Shown piece by piece: positions 11,359 through 23,300 of a stretch of 64,000 bases of DNA. Below the pieces are notes generated by a model, which worked only from the letters and a program-made list of their open reading frames with translations, was not told the origin of the DNA and searched no databases. Source of the DNA: Lineus longissimus. Lineage: Eukaryota; Nemertea; Pilidiophora; Heteronemertea; Lineidae. Both the position numbers and the translations under genes were made by a program. Where the stretch lies: assembly GCF_910592395.1 (NCBI RefSeq), contig NC_088313.1, forward strand, positions 17,502,437 to 17,566,436, written 5' to 3'. Each line of letters begins with the position of its first letter. Positions within the stretch are counted from its first letter, which is position 1.

Positions 11359-14300
11359 TCATCGCTGAAGGAAAACATCTGCCATGGCTGGTGCAAGGTT
11401 GGTCGTGTTGATGATTCGTAAACCTAATTCATCCCAGTTTTCATTCATTGCCTCGGTCTGGCGGTGCTGCATCAGTTTACGTTTCCATTGGATAGCTAAC
11501 ACGATTAGCTCTGCATCATCAGCTTCATCTTTTGGTGGGTGGCGCAAGCCCTGCAAAGAGATATTAGGTTCACTTTAGTTTTCCACATTTTGGACAGACA
11601 CCCTTTGAAGATATGATTAAGAAATTTAATTCACCTTGACACTAGCGGCTTCAGCGGCTTTCAAAGTGTTCATCACAGCCTTCATCAGATTCTCAGCATT
11701 CTTGACCAACACCTTATCAGCCTACAAAAAGAAAGAATGTACAGTTTAACTTTTAGTCAGCGAAAACCAATGAAGAAACAATTCAACAAGGAGTTTTGAA
11801 CCCTCAATAGGTTGGGAGTAACGTTTTATTGATAAATCATAGCAGTTTTAAGAAACCCCTCATGAATTGAGAGCTGGCATCTGGGTAACATTGTATTTAA
11901 GGGCAATGAATTGCATCAGAGGACCTCTAAGCTAACTCATGCGTGTTAAGTATCATTAAGATCGAGTTTGTTCACTATGAAGGCATTTTACATGAAGCAA
12001 TATCAAGTCATACCTGGATTATTAACCTCACCGTCACAAACCCACTGAAAACTTTTCCACGGAGCTTTATTGGAGCTAATTAAAGCCAATTATACTCAGT
12101 ATCGAAAACATGACGAGGCAGCTATGTTTACCTAAGAATGTTGGCACAGCCCACCCAGTGACCTACATTCAAACCTGTTAGAGTTTATTATGCATTCATT
12201 TAAAAACAATGATGAAAGGCAAATTATGCATGAGTCAGCCCCAGCTGATGACAAAATATGAATTTCATATTGAGGTATTTATGCTGGCACGAAGCCTACC
12301 TACTGCAGTTCTCTACATAAGTCGTCAAGTTTCATTATGGAAAATACTGGAGCATTTAACTCTTTCGCTAATCGTCACACTACTAACATAAGTGCCTAAC
12401 TCACTTTTTGGCCAAAAGTACAAAAATCGAGTTAGGCACTTATGTATTATTAGTGTGACGTTAATCTACCTTAATACTCTGGTGTCACCAATCTAAGACC
12501 AGTTGATAAATCACACTATAAAATCGAAAAAAAAGCCCGGCCAGAACAAGACATCATGACCTCCAGATTACCTGGTGGGGTCGACAGCAATTGTCTATCC
12601 AAATACAACATGCTAAATGGCATCGAACGACCGTCTGCATGATATCTAGCTTAAACTGAATATTCAGAACCAGTCTTAGATCGCTGAATCTAGAGTAATT
12701 CTTTTCCAGAAGGAAACAAGCTACTTTTAGCAGGTAGAATACAGTTCTTGGCAGGAACCCATAGCTCACAGCTGATAACAGAGCAAACAGTTGAATATAA
12801 AATTAATGGTGTATTATTTATGCTGGCTCATGCTCCACACCTGACTGCACCTTTCTACTTTGCCAATGTATTGCGTTATCGAAACTACCTAGCATTTCGT
12901 TTCTCATCATGGCAGTTTCACCTTTTCCCTCTTGAGATGCACAAATAAAAGAGGAAATACCGAAATTCACAAATACCAGCAGGAATTGGTCGCAGGTTAT
13001 GATAATAAAGTGAATAGGAATTTTGTATAGTGTTGCACTGTAAAAACATTCATTTTCATGTATGCAAAATATAAACAGATTTCTAGCAGCAGCCAGCAAT
13101 GCTGTTTACCAGGTTCCTGCGCACACCCCTTTAAATGCTTAATAACCTACTCTGCACTTTAAGGCACAGCCACAATCAGATACAAATTTTCTGTTTTGCT
13201 GGAATATGATAAAAAAAACTCCTAGGCCTACATGTTGATCACATGGCATGCATGGCAAAACCTAGACGCAAGCTGTGGAATGATGAAAAAGTCTCAACAA
13301 TAACAAAGGTATACGCCATAGAAAATTGCAGTTGGCCATTTGGCAGTGCCCTGGATTTGTCCACATTATGATGGATAAAGTGATTCATTGCAAGACTGGG
13401 GATGCCACTCTTCCTCAAGTGCTGGAACTACCAGAGGTAAACTTGTAGGAGCTGCCCGGTACAGCAACTAGGCCTACACGTATTAATGATAATATAATAA
13501 TGAGTCTTTTATATAGCGCAATTCCGTGACACTATAGGTCTCGCTCAAAGCGCTTTGGGATATCATATTATAACCCCGGTCTCCACAGAAATCAATCAGG
13601 GGTTTCAAGGAGCAACCAAAAGGTGCTCACTTGAACTCGACCAGTGGGGGAACTAAGCAATGACTCGGCCGGGAGTCGAACCCACGACCTCCTGATCATG
13701 AGGCCGACTCTCTTCCACTGCGCTACCGCTGCCCCTATAAAATCGGTCAAATCATTTTTTGAACTTACAGTGGTATCCTCTGGAGTAGCAGCCTTCACAC
13801 TAGCAATGATACTCAACTGAGTACTCATGGCCGGTACGTGGTTGGCATAGAACTTCAGGTCTTCAGCGAATCTCTTATCCATACAGTACTTGGCCACAAC
13901 GGTAGCAAACTTATAAATCGTTTTTCCGTTGGCGGCGATATCTTTAGCAGTCTGGATGAGATCTTTCTTGTTCTATAATGAGAAGAAAAATTGCTTTTTA
14001 GTTTCAGGCAGTGAACCCATTGTCTTCCTCGCAAAGTTTTGTGTCAATCGAGGTTCTCAGTCAGTCAAATGGCAGAAATGAATCGCCCACTCATACAAAA
14101 ACATCACAGTTCAAAAAGAATACCTACTGTGAGTGAGCTCTGTCCCCTCGTGAAACTAGCCATTTCATACATTTGTTTTGACATCTCCTTGGCAACACGT
14201 ACAATAGCATTTCGGTCATCTTCCCACTTGTCAGTCTCTTGCTGCAGGTACATTGCAGCTGCCTAAAAATATTGGAACAAGAAGATATGGTAGATGCGAA

Positions 14301-17300
14301 TATACATGTAGTTCTACCTTTTTAACAACTTTGTACAAGTCATCGCCATGGCCTATCAACATTCCCATGACTTGCGTCTAACACATTTAACAGTACATGC
14401 AGATCACGGCACCTGTCTATAACAAGTTGGAGAAATCAATCTTAGATAATAACAGTTGTCACTGAATAAGCCAACCAAGATTAGTTAGGCCTAGAGACTG
14501 CTGCAGGCTATGCTAAAGCCCACTTGCTCAGTACCTACAATGTGCATTGCAGTTAGTGCAAAAGCAATATTGTTTACATAAGTAAAAAAAAGATGTTATT
14601 TAGATGTAGTATGAGGCATTTAATACACACACACACATCAGGTGTCATGAATTCTGGTGATATCAAAATAAACTTGTAAGTGGGTGTAAAATTGGAGAGG
14701 AAAAAAAATCATTTTTCTGTGCTTGGTGGTCATGAATGTGGAGAATCTTCTTTGTATATATATTCTGTATAACACTTCCTAAAGTCAAAAGATAAGTACA
14801 AACACTCTAAATCTAAGGAGCTCATTTCTACATGATAATTTGCTAAAGTTAGAGCCAAGTCTACAGTGCACTGCATGTTGAGTGACCCAAGTACATGGTC
14901 TATGTACATGTGCATGATTTTAAATGTGTACATGCAAACCCAAGTGAAAAGTGAATATAAGTCAAATCTTGGGTCACACAAAATGATGGCAGTGAGATCA
15001 CAGTACTTACTGAAAAATGTGAATTATATTCCTGCAAGATTGTAGAAACTGTAATAATGTGAAGTGATTCAAGGAAAGAAGTCACCTTACAATCGTCTCC
15101 ATGGATACTTTGTAAAACAATATAAATAATCTGATTAGAACCATACCAACTTGTTCAATGTTGATGCTGGCATAAATGGACCCTGAGGTTGGCAGTGCCA
15201 ACCAAATACATAAAAGTCATTGGGCAACTAGTCATAAGAATGCATGTCGGAACACTGTTTGCAGAAAACCTGGGATTGCAGCCAAACATTTTTTGTATAG
15301 AACCACCACGCTCCTGCTCTGGTAACTTACAGTTATCCCTGCTACTCTTGTTCCCTTCCATGCTCCCTCCTGAGACGGTGTGAGGTGACGGCTGCGGCCG
15401 AACGGCACAGGTGAACCACTCCGGGATCTGATGATGGGGGTACCAGGCACTGGACTCCCAATTCTAGGGCTCATGCAGCCAGCGAGCTGTCGTGCACTGA
15501 AAGCATGAAAGGCAAAAATTAAGAATACAGAATTTACTGGCAGCGCTTTGAAGTATACTGGTAAATTATCAACATCACTGGGGGGAAATATTTAAAATCA
15601 TTCTTAAGCAGCAAAGAACAGATTTCGAACATGACATGACGTGTAGATGATAACAAATGGTACTGACATCATATCACACATGCCAAACTACTTCTGAGAG
15701 GTGTTGCTGATGCTCCGATCGCAACATTTCCGGTTACAAAAGTTTGTGTATTATTGAAAACATGTACATGTAATGCATTGTTATCACATCATTCTACACT
15801 AAGCAATGAGGGGCTGTGCAAATGGTGGGGTGCAAGCATGGCCTACTGGAGTGCTCTTATGCTTCTACATTTGGGGGAAAAATATTCTATTTATACTGAG
15901 TTCTATTTGCACAAGAGGTTTAATAGTACACTACAAAGAAGGCAGTGAATCTTCAAACAAATTAAGATGACAGATTTTCACCCAGAACGACCAAGACTCA
16001 CAATTGATGATGGAGATCAAATATCCATTGGAGAAACAGTAACAATATGTACATTTTATTGTACCTCATGGTACAGTGGCCCCATGGGGAAAGTTTTCCT
16101 GAGTGGTTTCAGAGCTTGTTCTCGTACTTACATGTACAGATCCTTGAAGTGTCTGGCATGACCAATTTATTTGTGTCTTACCCGCAAAATGTACCGGTAT
16201 GTATCAAAATGCGAGTTGTATTATTGTACAGTGACCGAAGGGTTTGACTAACAAAAGCGGAAAATCCATGACACACAAAAAAATATTTTTAAATCTATGA
16301 CACACAACTAAACAACTAACAGCATTCTACATTCTCAAACAGAGTGTATATTTATGTTGTTTACCCGCACATGCGTGACTGAGTGATCTTCTCCTCAACG
16401 TCCTTTGATTGGCTGAAGGTCAAATACATGCATGTGAAAGAGTTACATGGCTGAGCAAACTATTGGTAGCATAATTTGCATCACACGCTTAAACCCTTGT
16501 GCCCCATGGCGTAAGTAAGTCAACCCATCTGGTCATGCAAAGCTGAATACCTATCATTAAATTTGCTACTGACACATTTTGTTACGAGTGCCCCGATAGG
16601 GCATAAAAACACTAATGAACAGAATCAACCAATCAAAAAGCTCTACATACCACTCAACAGGAGTAATGATCACTTCCTCCAGTTTCTTTACAAGCTCCTT
16701 CTTGCCCACCACAGCATTTTCTATCTTATCCATCAGGCTGTGTTTGCGACTGAAAGTGATTTTCGGTACATCTCTCAAGACAGTTGTAGGATTTAGAGCA
16801 CCGTCGACAGAACTTGATCTGATTTCACTGCCCAACTGCTTAAGAAGGTCCACAACATCTGAAGAATTGAGAGGAAAACATGACAATTCATCAATCAAGT
16901 GGCCTGACCAATAATAAGACAGTGAAATAACATGGAGATGTATTGTTAAACAAATCTGGAAGACTTTCTGTAACATTAAACTCCAGAGTGTAGCAAGTTA
17001 TCTAAAATCACTAACCAGGTAGTGCTTTCGTGAGTGAAAGACTGATTGGGGGCTGGCTCTATCAGTTGTGTTCCACTTCCTCCCGGGGCAAACAGAGCAA
17101 GAATGGTTCAGCTAGATACCTACCTGCACTAGCTATCCTGTCAACTTTGTCAAGTCCCATCAACGACACCTTGAAGATATGCAAACGACACGCCCAGCGC
17201 AACTTGGTTTTGTTAAGATCAACAGTGTTTTTATTGTCAGGGTTTTCTGCAGTGAGGAGAAGAGCCATATCATTATCAAGCTAAAGATGACACCTCAGAG

Positions 17301-20300
17301 ATTAGTTATTGACAACCTTGGGTCCTGGGAAACCACTGCCTACTTATACCATGACAGTAAAGAATACTGGCCCTAAAACTGAGAACAGACGGGGGGAATT
17401 TTCCCGAGAACTCGTCACTACACAAGAGTATATGATTTAGAAACATCAGCCCCTCTCTGTCATCTGGGTATATCCCCAACCATTCATGTACCTGAAAGAT
17501 TTTTCAACGCCAAGACAAGTTTCCCTGTGAGTTCTGTAACATCACCAAGGCATTGTCGGATGAATCCCTTCTGCTCCAAGTTGGTGGAGTCCTCAATAGC
17601 CTGGAGCGCTATGCCTTTCACGTCAAATATCTTCCCTGTTAACTTGTCTAATAGGACTGTGAACTCCTGCTTCAGGTTTTCATGAACAGCATCTGGATAA
17701 CAAAACAATTGATTGAGTAATCTTTTGATGTTGTCAGGTAGCTCTTATCTGGGTTAGGGTTAAGAAACACCAGAACAGACCCCATTAAATAATGCTAAAA
17801 TGACCAGCTTGTAGGCGTGTTGGTGTGACCCTCATGTATTAACCTACCTGATGTTGTGTGTACAGCCAATGCAACTCTAGCTAGCTTATCAATGGGAATG
17901 CACAAATCTTTGGTCAGCTCCTCAAGTAGGTTACAAAGGTGAATGGTCTGAAAAAAAGACAAACCTATTACCAGGAGAACTGACATGGAAGCGTAAAAGA
18001 AGTGAAAAATTGATAGGAAATCTTAAACTTATGCGGTATCAGAAACTTTTCATCTCTATATCAGACTCTTTCATTCATCACAAGTGATCTTTCCTTATCG
18101 ATGAATAATCCAGATGAAAGTATTTAAAAATAGCAAGACCGACATGTACAGAAAGCAGAAGAGGAGGCCTTACCTTGGCAACCCACTGACATTGCACTAA
18201 TCCAAGCTTCTGGGGAGCAAAGAGGCGGTCAGGTGTGGGATACTGGGCTGGTGCCACTTGTAAGATCATCACAGTCTCAGACATACTAGCACTAAGTTTG
18301 TCCATCTCGTTCATCAGTGTACCACATTGATCAACTTTGGTACTTAGTCTTGAGTTTCTGGTTAAAATTAAGAACAAAACAAGATTCAGTTTGAGTCTTT
18401 GTATAGATTTTGACACATAACTACAAAATACAGTGATCACATCGATGTTATTATCATTTAGATCTCATTCCAGTGATCTTTCTTCAACAAGAGCCCATGA
18501 ACACATTGAATATAGGGGTGCAAAACTTGTAATCGGCAAAGAGACTTTACCTACCCTTGTGATGCACAGTGCACCATATCAGAGTAACGAATCATCTCAT
18601 GTTCAAAGAGTTTCAACTCTTCATAGAGATGGCTGTAGTCTGGTGATGTCGCATCCACCTCCAGACAGTCTGCCAGGACCTCCTGCTTGGCTACTGCACT
18701 CAGTCGGTCCATCACCATACACAGGCAGTAGACTTTGCTCGCCCACTCTCTGCTGGCGTTCTCGAGTTGGGTCTTCTCATCTGCAGCTTCTAAAGAATGA
18801 TAGTGAAAACTTCATGAAACTGATTGTTTTAACTTGCTGCATGTGAGAAGCTAAAGCTGAATCAACTAGTTTGAGAAAGAGAACGTAAACAGTTTTTTCT
18901 TTTACCTGAGTTTGATATGATATCAGCCATGGTGGTCATAGTCATTGTCAAATTGTCAAGCTCATTCCCATAATCCTTCAGGAGCTGGGCACGCTCAGTG
19001 GAGACAAAGTCATAGGTATCCATGCAGTCAGTTGCCATGGTTACCAGATTTTGCAAGTATTTCGTGTGATCTTGGATATTCTTTGTCTAAAAGAAGTTAA
19101 AGAACATGGGTGAAATGTCTGAAGAAATATTCACAAATTATCAGGTATTTGTTAGAGTCATGCTACTGAGAACATCAGCTCAGAACACCACAGTACATGT
19201 TAGGATAGGGCCAATAGCTACTCTACTCCAGTGTTGCAAAGAAGATTTATCTATTTGCAACATCCTATTAAACACCAACTTAACTCTTGACCGGTCAACA
19301 TCTTAACAGTTTGAGCCTACATGTAACAAGCATCAGAAAACAGTGCAACTTAACTAGTCTAGACTAACAGAGCAAGGTGTGTTCCAACATGTGTCAGACA
19401 GAAACAGGATAGTAGACTAAGTAGAGAGAGGGATTATAAGCAGCTCTCCATATATCATTACGTACTTGAAATAATCTCAAAATGTAATTGTGATGCAATT
19501 TACACTACCATTGAGTATTTTATGAAGATAACAAGTGTCATTTAGTCTTGACGAAAGTAACAGTATTTCTACCTAATTAACTGGGAGGAAACATCATAAG
19601 GGTGGTACATGTAACAAGCTAAATACTAAACCATTTGAAGTAAAAGATTAAATTTAAACCTGGTCACAATTTCCCTCCTTTCCTGCATAGCTTTTGATTG
19701 AAAATAAAAGAGAATATTTGGGGAAAAGATGAAAATTGCACATGGAGGAAGATCCACTAAATCCAACAGGCATACTTAGTCACCCGAATGAATACTGGTA
19801 TTTAAAGAGAGACTATAATTAGGGAGCAGGCAGGTCAAATTAAATTAGACAAAGTTGCAAACTATGCATATTTGTAACTTGAAGACCACCAGTTTGAACC
19901 CCAACTCTTGCCCTGGGGAAAAAACGTTATTTCCACCTGCTCTTGCCTGTAGTCCACCTTTAAAGAACCATTGTACCCATACCATGCATGACATCTGCTT
20001 CAATTTCTGATGAATAAAACTAAAACCTTCACCAGTTTGAATGACATGGTTGCAATCATAGGAAGTTCATTAGAATATAGAGAAACAATGCACAACACTT
20101 GACAATGAAAATCACCATGAAAACATCCCAGACGAATTCAAAACTTACACGGACTAGTCTTCTGCAATGAATTTTACCATCATAGTTACAATATTACATA
20201 ATCACCCTGTTTGGAGGTATATCAAACAAAAATTGTGACCTTTGGTGTGGAAAGTGATAAAAATTCCATACAAAAAAGTGACCTGTGATGCTGATGCCAG

Positions 20301-23300
20301 TGAAAAATCGATGATAAGAAGCAAGGTTACCAAGTCTTTTTTGAAGTACTGTAATAATAGAAGAGGCTCACATAGTTATCAATTATCAATATCTTTTGGT
20401 AGAAAATCTTTTCACATGTAACTTCACCACACAAGTAATCCTAAATACAAGTACAGTGGAACCTCCCATGGCGGACACGCCTTCGGGTATCAATGTGTTG
20501 GGTGAGTGTCAGTCAATGCCTTAGATAATGACAACACTTACCTCGGTTGTGAGTAGTTTAACGTTCTTGCACTTAGAAGCAGTGACCAGCCTGTTGCAGA
20601 CAATCTTCCATCTGTCCAATACTTCATCTACTGCATTCTCCAACTGGCACACCTGAAAGAAAGTAAACAACCGACAGATGATATAACCATTTGTAAGTCT
20701 CTTTTGCTGCGAAATATTGCCACATTCTCATTTTTAAGGTCCTGTTAAACCTTTCCACAACAGCAGCTTTCTTACTTGAGAAACCTTAATTCTACCTTAA
20801 TTCTACCAACCTTGAGGCTCCACTCCTCAGCCACCTTGTTGAGAGGTTCTATCTGATCCACATCACAGTTTGACACTTTCTTAGCTTTGTCAATCACTTG
20901 TGGGGTCAGCTGGGTAACACTTGATGAGAGATCATGGATTTGACTGAAAGAAAAAGGAAGGTCGCTGTAATGCAAGAACACTATAACTGTTACTAGCAAT
21001 GGTCGGAAAACTCCCTCTGAGTCATCGAAAATAAGTGACTCACTCTGTTTTAGTAGTCTGGTCACAATGGACAGATATGGCATTTGCGACTTCAATGATG
21101 TGAGATGTCCGGGCTATCAGATCATTGCTGAGGAGATCTGTCTTCAGAGTATTCAGTCCTAAGGCAGTATTCACCAAGCTCCGGGCAAGGGGGCAGTTGT
21201 CCAAGATGTTGGAATCTGAAATGCAAAGTGTCATCAACTAAAAAATTCATCACCCTTGAAAGTCAAGATAGGAATTCACCCTACAATGATACTTACTCTA
21301 AGGCCTCGAGGACTCATGCAGGATCAGACAAAAGAAATGTCTATTCCAGGTGGAATATTAATCTCATGCTTTCATTTCCCCTTCAACACCCCAGAGAAAG
21401 TACATGCATCACACAACAGTACTTACTCGCTTTCTTTGGACTTGAGTCAGTGGCATCAAACTTGGACATGTCCAATTTAGATGGAGACAATGTGACATTA
21501 CGTGCTGAGGTGGCTGCTGACACATCAGATGTTCTGCTCCGTGGGGTTCCCGATGGGAGACTCAGGAACATGTTGTCATTCTCATCTGTTGTGGTCTCTG
21601 CAGTGCTGACATCAAGATTGAGGCTCCTCAGGAGGTGGGCTGTGGAATCGCCTTCTTTAGTTGTGGACAGCCCTGAACGAAAGTCAATCGATTTGAACGA
21701 TGAAATACAGAAGGTTTGTACCAGGGTTGGACACTGCTGTGTCAAACAGGTATTCACTCCATAGTGTGTAAAATGTCATCTCTGCGAGAGGATTAAAGAG
21801 ATATTTGTAACTTAAATTCAAACCATGTTGATCCTTTTCCAACAAGGAGGATACACCGAAGTGGTTTGTGTCAATATGGAATGTCTGTTCCCAGGAAAAG
21901 GTATCATGAAACAGAAGATCAGCAAGGAGGGCATTTGTTATTAGATTTCAGCCTACCTAATGCTTGCAAACCCTGTGGAGGCCTTACTCCGTCTCGGAGA
22001 CTTGACAACAAATCTGGCTGATTTTCCTCGTCCATTCCATGACGGATATTTTTGACGCACTTCAGTAACAGCTCGCTTCGTTTGATCAACGAATGGTGCA
22101 AGTCTTTGTCTGTGATGTTCTCCATGACTCTCGCTACTCCTGATTTCACTGCTGTGATACCTTGAAATGAAGAGCGATAAAGTTTAATGTTATGCCAGGA
22201 TTGACAGAAAACTGACTGGACATCTAACTGTTTTACACTTGGCCGGAACCAATGTCACCAAGGACAAAGTCTGGGCAACGGCTGAAGATCAGCAGATTAT
22301 TGGGTGGCCTGAGAGTCCTTCAGAAAAATGACAATTTACCTGATAAATTTTCAGAAGTTTTGACCTAAACTTACCTTTTCTTAACTGGTTAATGAAAACC
22401 AACAGCCCATTCCTGTAGACAGGCTCCTCATGATTATCAACAACTTTAGTAGCAATCTCTGCCGCCCTCCTAGCTCGACCAATCAGCGCCTTTGAGCCCA
22501 AATTGAGATCATCCAGTTCTTCAGAGATCATAGCAACACGACAATCGTCACCGGCATCCTTTACTCTTCTTTCTGCAAGAAAGATATTGGAACAAAAATT
22601 TACACCAAGCAGTAACTGAGAGTTGTTTTTCCTGAGGCAGAGAAGATTTTAAAGCAGATTCAGGTAAAAGTCAAATAGAGCTCCCAACAGGTATCTGATT
22701 ACAACTCCCTGCATGATGCAGAAGAAAGAAAAGCCATTGAATACAACTGATCTTAACTTAGACGAGCGATGTCAGGATCGGTGCAAATGACACCAATATT
22801 TTGCCAACATACCCGAGACTTCTAGAAATATCCTTGCGTCCATCATTTCATCGAGGGTAGACACTAGACTCTCCACATCAGATGTCCACTCCCTCTTGAG
22901 CAGACGGAGATGACCCAGTGCACCCTTATCCAGGCAGTCTTTGCGACACGCTAGCGTAGCTGGAAGAATCTCGGGATCTAGTTTTTCAATCTGCTTCACA
23001 CACGTTTTGATGATCCGTACCCCTGGAGAAAATTAAAGTCAAATTTAAAGACTAGCGCTTGGGAAATGTTGGCCTGACTTTGTTAACTTGTTGTTGAAGT
23101 TGACATAAGGTTTGTAGCAACTCAATGAAAAGAAGTCAAAATATCCTTACGTCTTCCATCGGTAGAACTAGCAGCAGCAAACAACGCCACCTGGGTGATC
23201 CTCTCCGAATGAGTATTAAAAGTCTCGATGTATGGCTCGAGTAGTATCTGGCATGTCTTGTCTTTCAGTGGGGTCCGCTCCCCGGTCGGACACAACGCTG

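Larger units (their letters stand above)
11359..14262 (-). other. Actin-binding tail and unusual C-terminus (exons 25-28, residues 1341-1545)
   Basis: Exon 25 holds DKWEDDRNAIVRVAKEMSKQ and EMASFTRG, the best-conserved signature of vinculin and alpha-catenin tails. Exon 26 continues with KDIAANGKTIYKFATVVAKY and HVPAMSTQLSIIASVKA, the family S-T-Q-L-x-I helix. Exon 27 has NAENLMKAVMNTLKAAEAAS, matching N-A-x-N-L-M and E-A-A-S. Exon 28 replaces the short vinculin end with 63 residues containing IVLAIQWKRKLMQH and NENWDELGLRI, then a TGA stop at 11,359. F-actin binding is expected from the family. The C-terminal extension is unlike the vinculin hairpin or the alpha-catenin tail I know. Confidence 0.8.

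Noticed and set aside
18433-18846. 137-codon plus-strand frame
   Set aside because: It is antisense to exon 18, which carries a W-motif helix in the joined minus-strand protein.
21228-21764. 178-codon plus-strand frame
   Set aside because: It runs antisense across exon 13 of the vinculin-family gene, whose minus-strand frame has correct splice phases and fits the joined protein.
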